DNA from: Psychrobacter sp. APC 3281
GTDB taxonomy: Bacteria; Pseudomonadota; Gammaproteobacteria; Pseudomonadales; Moraxellaceae
Assembly (NCBI RefSeq): GCF_030407815.1
Contig: NZ_JASDCS010000008.1
Location: 124,001 to 188,000 of the forward strand
Direction of reading: 5' to 3'
DNA length: 64,000 nt
Shown here: positions 21,837-29,720 of the stretch, piece by piece
How positions within the stretch are numbered: the stretch's first letter is position 1
Layout: each line of letters begins with the position of its first letter
The notes under the pieces: generated by a model
Databases searched by the model: none
The model's input: only the letters and a program-made list of their open reading frames with translations
What the model was told of the DNA's origin: nothing
Program-made: the position numbers and the translations under genes

Positions 21837-22883
21837 TTACCTTTTAAGAAACATAAAGCCAACTTTGCTTCTCGTAACTATTTCCAATTTACTTCCTTTT
21901 AACCTTGTTTCTTTCTTTAATGCTTGACGAAGCACTTGCATTATAGGCAGCGCGATTTGGCTTGGCATACGTGCTATATTGCTGATCACTATATTTCTTA
22001 ACGTCAAATTATTCTGATAACCTTTTAGTCGTAGTGTTTTATCTGCTTTTTTAGCTTGTGCCAATGCCCTTGCTAAATACTCATTGTCTATACGGGTGAG
22101 AATGCTCCAATGACTTTGTCTGATTTTATTGGCAAGTATTTTTTTAACTTCATTAGCTTGATAGTCTTCTACTAGATTCATGACTTTTGAATGAATAACG
22201 AAAAGGTCTAATAGCTTTTTATCTGTTGAACCCGTAATCGACGTGCCTCGCTGTCTATACAGGTAAAAATCAATAGGCAACTGATATCTAACCTTAGTAG
22301 ATAAGCCAAGATGCCAATGGAAAGGCCAATCTTCGTAATACAAACCCACTGGAAAATTTAGAGCAGCTGTTTGCACGACACTGGATTTAATGAATTTTAG
22401 CCATGCAAAATGCGGTAAGCTAAAATACGAATCGTCTATCTTAGTTGCCTCGAATACTAACTTAGCAGCTGGATACGGTAGTTCAGTCTCTGCCGCTCCC
22501 TCTTTGAACGGTGCAAAACCATATGTCACTACTTCTGCATTCGTAGTAAGAGCACAATCTACACAAGCTGCCACTAAGCGAGTATCTACAATGTCATCAG
22601 AATCAACAAACATCATATAGTCGCCTGCTGCAGATTTAATACCAGTATTACGAGCAGCAGAAAGGCCGCTGTTTTCATTATGTTGAATGACTCTGATACG
22701 CTTATCTGTAAGATGTAAGGCAAGCGCTTGTTTTGAATTATCAGTAGAGCAATCTTCAACGACAATAATTTCAATATTCTTATAGGTTTGCTGCTTGATA
22801 GATTCTAAGCACGCGTCGATATATAACGCGACGTTGTATACTGGCACGATAATGCTCACCAATGGCTCTGCTACGCTAGTCAT
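21837..22883 (-). CDS. Glycosyltransferase, GT2 family (EpsJ/EpsH-like)
   Basis: The 348-residue protein begins with the GT-A domain: VSIIVPVYNVALYIDACLESIKQQ, IIVVEDCSTDNSKQA and the DxD region MMFVDSDDIVDTRLV. The part after about residue 230 is basic and helical and may touch the membrane. Its first four bases overlap the last four of the pyruvyl transferase gene (22880-22883), so the two are coupled. It is one of three GT2 enzymes in the locus. The donor and linkage cannot be predicted from sequence. Confidence 0.86.
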   Translation of the reverse strand: MTSVAEPLVSIIVPVYNVALYIDACLESIKQQTYKNIEIIVVEDCSTDNSKQALALHLTDKRIRVIQHNENSGLSAARNTGIKSAAGDYMMFVDSDDIVDTRLVAACVDCALTTNAEVVTYGFAPFKEGAAETELPYPAAKLVFEATKIDDSYFSLPHFAWLKFIKSSVVQTAALNFPVGLYYEDWPFHWHLGLSTKVRYQLPIDFYLYRQRGTSITGSTDKKLLDLFVIHSKVMNLVEDYQANEVKKILANKIRQSHWSILTRIDNEYLARALAQAKKADKTLRLKGYQNNLTLRNIVISNIARMPSQIALPIMQVLRQALKKETRLKGSKLEIVTRSKVGFMFLKR

Positions 22884-23971
22884 ATAATAACCACCGATTT
22901 TTCTAACTCATGGTATTCATTGATATGAACGGGTGACTCAGTCATGGTGCCATGAGACAGGGATAGCAGTTTGTCGATATGTTTCGAAATCTCAGCAACC
23001 TCATCTAATTCTAAAAACAAGAGTCTTGGATGATTACGTAACCAGTCTGATTGCGTTTGCCTTATCTTATGATTGGAGTTCGGCAATACCAAGCAAGGTG
23101 TACCCGATAGTAAACATAAAATCATGCCATGTAGCCGGTCAGTCACGACCAATTTTGCAGCACGAAACTGGCTAAGCTTGTCAGTCAGTAATTTTTTGCA
23201 ATGTACTTCGTCCAATTGAGAGCCGCCAGCATGGGTATCTGTCTTTTCAATATGATAGCCAGTATCTGCTAAGGCTTTATCTATAAAGCCGTACTGTTCA
23301 GTGGATAGCGCAGCTTCTTTGTCATTCCTTAAGCATCGCAGAATAGTTGAAGACTCTAAGTCATTTTTCGTACCAAGTACTGCTGCGTTTGCACTCATAA
23401 CGATATCTGGCACAAGACCAACATGGACATTGCTATACTCAGCAAAAAGCTTGATAAGTTTGGCCGCTGTCATCGACTCTCTAGCGAAAATGTGTATATC
23501 TGGGTGCTTGGCGTAGACGTTTACGATACGATGCAATGCTCGCTTAGACTTAGCAGAATCACTCCAATCCAAGGTCTGGGGAAAACACACAACGCGATTC
23601 GTAGGAAACGTATTGATAACTAATTGGCGCAGCTCCTCAATATCAGGATACGAGCCACCCATATTGCCTCCCCCAATAATAGTGACAATATCCCTCTGTT
23701 GTATTTGTTGTTTAATCGAATTAAGCACCAATCTGGTTTGACTAATAGGAACACTAACAACTTCATAATCAGTCATCACATGTTGCAAGTATTGCTTTTG
23801 AGCATAAGAGATAGCGATATCACCAATATTGCCATAGTCAGCCGCCAGAAAAATGAAGCACCGATTACTGCTAGGCAAAGGGAAATCTCGCGCGCCCATA
23901 TAAGTAACTAAGTGTTTTTTTAGTTTAATTGGTATGAGCTTTTTTATGGCGGTGGTATTCATTTTTGACAC
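22880..23971 (-). CDS. Polysaccharide pyruvyl transferase family protein
   Basis: The 363-residue protein belongs to the polysaccharide pyruvyl transferase family, which forms pyruvate ketals on sugars from phosphoenolpyruvate. It shows IFLAADYGNIGDIAISYAQKQYL at the start, VTIIGGGNMGGSYPDIEELR, a central FARESMTA and near the end VTDRLHGMILCLLSGTPCLVLPNSNHK. These are the usual motifs of the family. The polysaccharide made here may therefore carry pyruvate, an acidic group. The gene lies four bases after the PP-loop gene and overlaps the GT2 gene downstream by four bases. Confidence 0.86.
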   Translation of the reverse strand: MSKMNTTAIKKLIPIKLKKHLVTYMGARDFPLPSSNRCFIFLAADYGNIGDIAISYAQKQYLQHVMTDYEVVSVPISQTRLVLNSIKQQIQQRDIVTIIGGGNMGGSYPDIEELRQLVINTFPTNRVVCFPQTLDWSDSAKSKRALHRIVNVYAKHPDIHIFARESMTAAKLIKLFAEYSNVHVGLVPDIVMSANAAVLGTKNDLESSTILRCLRNDKEAALSTEQYGFIDKALADTGYHIEKTDTHAGGSQLDEVHCKKLLTDKLSQFRAAKLVVTDRLHGMILCLLSGTPCLVLPNSNHKIRQTQSDWLRNHPRLLFLELDEVAEISKHIDKLLSLSHGTMTESPVHINEYHELEKSVVII

Positions 23972-23975
23972 TCCC

Positions 23976-25166
23976 TTATTTATCTCTCATTAACATTTTT
24001 TTTACCCACATGCGACGCTTTGACCCAAAAGGAAATAACCTACTCAATTTTGGAGATGATTTACGTTTGAGTACTTTTTCAATGTACGGAAGCCACTCAA
24101 GACCCCTGCCCGTTTCAATCATTTCTTGACGAATGAGAGACCAGTCTATGCGTACAGCGTCACTTTTCAGAACCATGAACCTGAAAAGTGACGAATCTAT
24201 CGGAGTGTCAAAACAAGCAGGATTATCAACACCTGCAAGTAAGAGATTCAGTCGAGTTCGTACACATTTTTCACAGTGACCGCAGTTTCTATCATGCCTA
24301 TTACCAGCCCAGCAAACACGTAAATGCCGTATGCCTATAGACCAACTTGAAAGAATGATTAACTTCTCAGATCGACGAAATCCTGCACCATCATGAATAA
24401 TTCTAAAATTGCCACAGCTCAATAATGGATCTGTTATGGGATGTGAACCCCATGGAGTAAGTAATACATCATAAGAATCGCCACTACCGATGAGTCCGAT
24501 TCCTGCATATCGTTTCAATCCACATAGAACGGAAGCAATGGCAGCCGCGTGATATTCTTCCCAATCGATAGACCACAATGCTCGAACATTCGTCTTAACC
24601 GGCAGTAGATCCACGTTAATATCAGAAAGTACTTTGGTTGCTATCTCTACAGCACTATTAAAACCTTCTGTATCATCTAAAGGTATATCAAAGCCATGCA
24701 CAAAAACCCCTGCCTTAATATTCCGTGTGGCATATCCTGCTCTACCTGTTGCATGACGATAAGCGGTAAATTGAGCATCAACGCCACCAGAAAATGCAGC
24801 AATCGCAGCCTCTACTCGTAAGTCTTGATCTCTAATACGATCAACTTGTATATCAATCAAAAAATAACGCTCTGGTAACCATTTATTCCAGACATACTGT
24901 AGCTCTGTCAGATTGGCTAATAGCTCGTGTGACACACTGCCATGAACCCGAATAGCCGCACCTAGCTGCATCGCGGGCAACAATGTGGCTAACAAATAAG
25001 AGTCGCAATCGTCATCTTCCGGCATGGGTAGATTGATAGGATATGCAAACCACAACTCTTGCTCAGTGACACTTTCACCCCTGGTTGTTTGTTTCAGCGA
25101 ACAAGAACGAGTCTGTCCATGTTCGTCACTTTTTAAAGCCTGAGGAAATAAATCAATATTAAACAT
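23976..25166 (-). CDS. QueC-like PP-loop protein with C-terminal Cys cluster, function unknown
   Basis: I do not recognise a named family for this 396-residue protein. Residues 126-130 (SGGVD in AFSGGVDAQF) are a PP-loop as found in enzymes that adenylate a substrate with ATP, such as QueC, asparagine synthetase and N-acetyl sugar amidotransferases. Residues 285-301 carry Cys285, Cys295, Cys298 and Cys301 in an arrangement (C-x9-C-x2-C-x2-C, then Arg) much like the zinc site of QueC. GSGDSYDVLLTPWGSHP at about 227-243 may be the second part of the active site. The first 100 residues have no known match to me. It overlaps the upstream GT2 gene by eight bases and lies four bases before the pyruvyl transferase, so it is an integral part of the operon. 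Amidation or another ATP-driven modification of a sugar is a guess. Confidence 0.7.
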   Translation of the reverse strand: MFNIDLFPQALKSDEHGQTRSCSLKQTTRGESVTEQELWFAYPINLPMPEDDDCDSYLLATLLPAMQLGAAIRVHGSVSHELLANLTELQYVWNKWLPERYFLIDIQVDRIRDQDLRVEAAIAAFSGGVDAQFTAYRHATGRAGYATRNIKAGVFVHGFDIPLDDTEGFNSAVEIATKVLSDINVDLLPVKTNVRALWSIDWEEYHAAAIASVLCGLKRYAGIGLIGSGDSYDVLLTPWGSHPITDPLLSCGNFRIIHDGAGFRRSEKLIILSSWSIGIRHLRVCWAGNRHDRNCGHCEKCVRTRLNLLLAGVDNPACFDTPIDSSLFRFMVLKSDAVRIDWSLIRQEMIETGRGLEWLPYIEKVLKRKSSPKLSRLFPFGSKRRMWVKKMLMRDK

Positions 25167-26175
25167 GTCTTTTTACCTTCGCTTTAGACCAAGACAGCTG
25201 CAAAAAAGCCAATGTCATCACATACCAACGTCGTGAAAAACATGAAATCAAGATACGAATACCGCGTGCTGAATGTCGTTGATGATAGTGCGGTAAACAG
25301 TTCTGATAAACGGAAGACTGGCGTATTTTTATCAACTCTGCATGGCGTTTTCTCATTTGAATATGAGCCAAGTTATTGAGCAGATATGGCAGCATATGCT
25401 CGATATAACTACGTGCGAAATCCGATAGCAGCACTTGCCTCTCAGTAGCACTGATAGACCAGTCATGTATCCTGGCTCTAGCGTTATAGTCTGCTTCTAT
25501 AGACTCGAGCAGCCCTGGCTTATATTGCAAACTCGTCATCGAAGTAACATTCTCATAGTAGTTATATGGACAGTCGGGTACGACAGATAAATGGTTCGCT
25601 TTCCCCAAGCACTCAATATTAAAAATACCGTCTTCACCAAGTTTTATGTCACAATTAAACCGCAAATCCGCTATCAGTCTTTTGCTATAAACCTTGGTAG
25701 TTACATACCAATATATATTTCTATTCTCCGTCACTCTCAGCTGTAGCATTTTAATGTCTTGCCGTGAATATTCTGCTGTAATGTTACGGCGCTCGATAAC
25801 AGAATCATCTAACATTATGCGCTTATGACCAAACGCCAACATCTCAATATCTCGATTAACCGTTTGTGCAATGACAAAGTCAAAATACCAATCATCGATA
25901 GTGTCATCCGCATCTATAAAAACGATGTAGTCGCCGGTTGCGATATCAAGCCCAGTATTACGAGCATCTGCCACGCCCCTATTTTTTTGATATTGCACCG
26001 TAATCCATGCCCTATCACTTTCCCACTTGTGCAATAACCTAGCAGTTTCATCGCCAGAACCATCGTCAATAACGATCAATTCAATCTCATGGTTCTTTTT
26101 CGCAACGTCAATACTACTAATACAACGATCAATAGTGTCAGCGGCATTAAATGCGGCGATAATAACTGAAATCAT
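25159..26175 (-). CDS. Glycosyltransferase, GT2 family
   Basis: The 338-residue GT-A enzyme starts with ISVIIAAFNAADTIDRCISSI. It has LIVIDDGSGDETARLL and the DxD region YIVFIDADDTIDDWYFD, which bind the nucleotide sugar. A C-terminal helical domain of about 120 residues follows. The end overlaps the PP-loop gene by eight bases, so they are translated together. It is the first glycosyltransferase gene in transcription order after wzx. Donor and acceptor are unknown. Confidence 0.86.
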   Translation of the reverse strand: MISVIIAAFNAADTIDRCISSIDVAKKNHEIELIVIDDGSGDETARLLHKWESDRAWITVQYQKNRGVADARNTGLDIATGDYIVFIDADDTIDDWYFDFVIAQTVNRDIEMLAFGHKRIMLDDSVIERRNITAEYSRQDIKMLQLRVTENRNIYWYVTTKVYSKRLIADLRFNCDIKLGEDGIFNIECLGKANHLSVVPDCPYNYYENVTSMTSLQYKPGLLESIEADYNARARIHDWSISATERQVLLSDFARSYIEHMLPYLLNNLAHIQMRKRHAELIKIRQSSVYQNCLPHYHQRHSARGIRILISCFSRRWYVMTLAFLQLSWSKAKVKRHV

Positions 26176-26244
26176 AGTGAGCCTCTTGAGTTGAGACTTC
26201 TAATGCATATCCTTTGTGCCATCCAACGCAGTCAAAACATTTAC

Positions 26245-27561
26245 CTACTGCGGCACTTTATGGATATGAACAAGACGCCGAAAAGCGACATAAACGATAG
26301 ATAAGCTAAGCAAGACCCCAACAAATGAGAACAGGGCAATGGCTACCATATCTGACTCAAAAACGTAAAAACCTATATACAGCGCTGCAGCACGAAATAT
26401 CACTGCAAAAATCTCTCTAATCAAAAGAAAGCGCTGCAAACGTAATGCTGGCAATGCTGCAGTACTCGCACCCGATACCAAGCTGGTCAAAAGCCAAATA
26501 GAAAGCCACTGCGAATAACTGCCTGCTAAGGCCCACTCTGCGCCGAACACTAAAGAAAAAAGATAATCGCCAAAAACGAACACCGTACCGAATGGTACAA
26601 TACCAACCACCAATAGAATTACCGTCACTTTTAATAAAAATTGATAAGCTTCTGGTGACTTTGCTGTAATCGCACGCGTAATCTTAGGATAAAAAACCTC
26701 TCCAACAGCTTGGCCTAACAACATCGCTGGTGCACCGAGCACAAGAACAGCCAACGAATACTGCCCAGCAGAAGAAGCACTAAATAGTGATGCTAACAAG
26801 ATGGTTGGTAGCCCTACTGAAGCAGCATTGAGCATACTTTGCGGCATGCGGTATATGGCAAAGTCACGCTGCGATATAGCAGCATTACGAATACCAACCG
26901 TGCCAAACCAGTCTCGGACATTTAATACACCAATCCTAGGTACCCGAAGCATCTGCATCATAAAATTCGTAAGCTGTCCTGCTATCGTTAACAAAATAAG
27001 CAACATACCAGAGGGGGCCAATACACCACCTATCAACTTACTGGTATCTGTCACAAGCTTGCTCTCCACATAAGCACGAGCCTTGGCTTTGAACAAACCT
27101 ACTCTGATAGCAGACTGGTCAGCAACAGATAGAAACGCGCCAGCCAATAGCGTCAACGGTATGAGATACAACATATATGGTGCACTTTCCATACCCGTCC
27201 ATCGTGCCAAATAAACATTGCCGAAATAGACAGCGATGAACGCTATAGCCGCTATAAACAAACTGAGCAATACAGACAATCTGATAATGGCAGCGGCATC
27301 CTCGTCACTATCAGGCATCACAATGGCATTGGCATAACCCATGGTCGCAATCGGAGTAATAATACTGATGACTGCGGCAAATGCGGCAGCGATACCAAAA
27401 TCTTCAGGACTATATAATCTGGTGAGAAACGGCATAAAGACCATAGCGATTGCTTGACCAGCAGCAATACCGCCTCCAACCATAGCCACATCTCGTACAA
27501 AGTGACTGGTTTTTAATCGACTGATTACGCTCTGTATCGATAAAAACACTTCAGAGGCCAT
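26245..27561 (-). CDS. wzx: Wzx-type polysaccharide flippase (MOP superfamily)
   Basis: The 438-residue protein has 12 or so membrane helices and the polysaccharide-flippase start VAMVGGGIAAGQAIAMVFMPFLTRLYSPEDFGIAA, with the typical LYSPEDFG after the first helices. It would move the undecaprenyl-linked repeat unit across the inner membrane so that the EpsG-type polymerase can extend it. It lies between the dehydratase gene (74 bases upstream) and the GT2 gene (69 bases downstream). The family assignment is strong; the substrate is inferred from context. Confidence 0.9.
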   Translation of the reverse strand: MASEVFLSIQSVISRLKTSHFVRDVAMVGGGIAAGQAIAMVFMPFLTRLYSPEDFGIAAAFAAVISIITPIATMGYANAIVMPDSDEDAAAIIRLSVLLSLFIAAIAFIAVYFGNVYLARWTGMESAPYMLYLIPLTLLAGAFLSVADQSAIRVGLFKAKARAYVESKLVTDTSKLIGGVLAPSGMLLILLTIAGQLTNFMMQMLRVPRIGVLNVRDWFGTVGIRNAAISQRDFAIYRMPQSMLNAASVGLPTILLASLFSASSAGQYSLAVLVLGAPAMLLGQAVGEVFYPKITRAITAKSPEAYQFLLKVTVILLVVGIVPFGTVFVFGDYLFSLVFGAEWALAGSYSQWLSIWLLTSLVSGASTAALPALRLQRFLLIREIFAVIFRAAALYIGFYVFESDMVAIALFSFVGVLLSLSIVYVAFRRLVHIHKVPQ

Positions 27562-27634
27562 TACTCATCATCCAATTTTATGTTTCATATAACTTATAAA
27601 AAACTAATAATCTTGTGGTTATCCACCTACTGTA

Positions 27635-29671
27635 TTAACTAACCTCATCCATCAACGATGATGTCAGTTTTTCGACCTCGATCCTGACATCATCGCCTTC
27701 TCGGTAGCCTTCAACGAAGGTCCTAAACTGTTCTTTCAACCATTGAGTATCGTGTTGTTTTGATCTTTCGATAAATTCGAACAAGATAGCTTCGATGTCT
27801 TCCAATGGAAAACTATGCTCCATTGCTTGCATAATGAGTGGATGAAACGTGGTCTCTATATTGTCGGCACCAATGATTAACTCTTCATAGAGTTTTTCAC
27901 CTGGTCTCAATCCAGTAAACACAATTTCGATATCACCATTAGGATTGCTCGCATCTTTTAGCTCACACCCTGTCAGACGAATCATACGTTTGGCAAGATC
28001 CACGATTTTGACAGGTGCACCCATATCAAGTACAAATACTTCACCACCGAACGCCATGGCCCCTGCTTGAATAACCAAACTGGCCGCTTCCGGTATGGTC
28101 ATAAAGTAGCGCGTGATGTCTGGATGAGTGATGGTAATCGGACCACCTTGTTCAATTTGTTTGGTGAATAGTGGTATCACAGATCCTGATGAACCCAAAA
28201 CGTTGCCGAAACGCACCATACTAAAACATGTATGACTATTGCTTTGGCTCAGTCCTTGGCAGACAAGCTCAGCCAAGCGTTTGGAGGCTCCCATCACGTT
28301 AGTCGGTCGCACTGCTTTGTCAGTAGAGATCAGTACAAACGTGTCAACATGAGCCTTTATCGCGGCACAGGCACAATGGTAGGTGCCTTTAGTATTGTTG
28401 ATTGTGCCTTCAAATGGATTGGACTCGACAATCGGTACATGTTTGTATGCTGCAGCATGATAAATCGTTTTTATATGGTATTTTTCGAATATATTGATTA
28501 ATTTTTTTTCGTTACCCACGCTTCCAATGATGCTGACAATCTCAGTATTTTGATATTCAATATTACTAATGACATTACCAGCGACGTTACTAGTGACAAG
28601 GCTTCTAAGTTCCTGATCGATTGTGTACAAAGCATATTCAGACTGCTCATATAACACCAAACATGCAGGTTTATTTTTCATGATTTGTCTGCATAACTCA
28701 CTACCAATAGAGCCGCCTGCCCCTGTCACGAGTACGTTTTTACCCGCAATATTTTTTTGGAGGAGCTCAGCAACTGGTTCGACAGTCTCTCTTTCAAGCA
28801 CATCTAATATATCAACTGGACGTATATGGCTGACTGTTACTATCTCATCAGCAAGCTCTCGTAAGCTCGGTAAATCTTTTAATTTGACAGAAACGCCTGA
28901 CAGGCTATCCATAATCTGTTTTTTACGACCACGGCTCATAGAAGGCATTGCCAAAATCACTTGCGCGACATTTAATTTTTCTATTAACCAAGGTAGCGCA
29001 TGAGCGGCATATATTTTTTTACCATGTAAATAAGCCCCTATCAGCTGCGGATCATCATCAATATATGCCACTACATTATATTTATGAGAATGTCTTAAGC
29101 TCTCTAATAGCTCTCTACCAGCCGATCCTGCACCATAAATAATCACGTTATCGCAGCAACTATCTAGGCGATCTTGATTGTTTGGTTTCTGTAGTCGATT
29201 CAGCAACCCACGAATCATTAGCCGACTGTTCCATAACCAAATAAAGAATAAGAACAAAAATATGATTGGCGCTGAGCGCGGCATCACTGATACTGGATTC
29301 ACATAAATGATGAACTGATAAACGATAATAAGCAACAAAAACAGCTGTAAAACTCGACCCATCGCCGCATCGAAAAACCCTCTAGAGGCGCCTCTATAAA
29401 AGCCAATCAGATATAAGCTAACAACAGGTATCAATGCATAAAAAGCCAATACCGTAAAACCAATTTGATCATCGACATAGCCCTGACGCAGTGCCAATGC
29501 CGCTACCAAGCAAAGGACAGCAACCGAAAAATCGATACCAAATAAGATATAGCATTTAGCAAAGCGTGGTAAGGCTAATAAAAACAGCGTCATACGCTTC
29601 GACCATCGATTGAGGTCACTTGGCGCTTGATAAGCATTGTTAGACTCTGTTTTTATAAACATAAGATCCAC
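27635..29671 (-). CDS. pglF: PglF/CapD-like membrane UDP-sugar 4,6-dehydratase
   Basis: The 678-residue protein has four or five N-terminal membrane helices (about residues 28-155), a CoA-binding-like Rossmann part starting VIIYGAGSAGRELLESL, and a dehydratase domain starting VLVTGAGGSIGSELCRQI at about residue 315. The later ISTDKAVRPTNVMGASKRLAELV carries the modified SDR motif (Met in place of Tyr before the G-x-x-K) of the PglF/CapD/FlaA1 family. These enzymes make UDP-4-keto-6-deoxy-GlcNAc. The partner aminotransferase is at 15642-16841. Length and layout are normal for the membrane-bound form. Confidence 0.92.
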   Translation of the reverse strand: MDLMFIKTESNNAYQAPSDLNRWSKRMTLFLLALPRFAKCYILFGIDFSVAVLCLVAALALRQGYVDDQIGFTVLAFYALIPVVSLYLIGFYRGASRGFFDAAMGRVLQLFLLLIIVYQFIIYVNPVSVMPRSAPIIFLFLFFIWLWNSRLMIRGLLNRLQKPNNQDRLDSCCDNVIIYGAGSAGRELLESLRHSHKYNVVAYIDDDPQLIGAYLHGKKIYAAHALPWLIEKLNVAQVILAMPSMSRGRKKQIMDSLSGVSVKLKDLPSLRELADEIVTVSHIRPVDILDVLERETVEPVAELLQKNIAGKNVLVTGAGGSIGSELCRQIMKNKPACLVLYEQSEYALYTIDQELRSLVTSNVAGNVISNIEYQNTEIVSIIGSVGNEKKLINIFEKYHIKTIYHAAAYKHVPIVESNPFEGTINNTKGTYHCACAAIKAHVDTFVLISTDKAVRPTNVMGASKRLAELVCQGLSQSNSHTCFSMVRFGNVLGSSGSVIPLFTKQIEQGGPITITHPDITRYFMTIPEAASLVIQAGAMAFGGEVFVLDMGAPVKIVDLAKRMIRLTGCELKDASNPNGDIEIVFTGLRPGEKLYEELIIGADNIETTFHPLIMQAMEHSFPLEDIEAILFEFIERSKQHDTQWLKEQFRTFVEGYREGDDVRIEVEKLTSSLMDEVS

Positions 29672-29720
29672 CTACTTAAGTTATGTCGCTCGTTTGCCAT
29701 GGACAATGAACAGTAGCTAA

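Noticed and set aside
23976..25166. A true queC gene for queuosine synthesis
   Set aside because: The length (396 against about 230), the long N-terminal part and the placement inside a polysaccharide operon argue against it.
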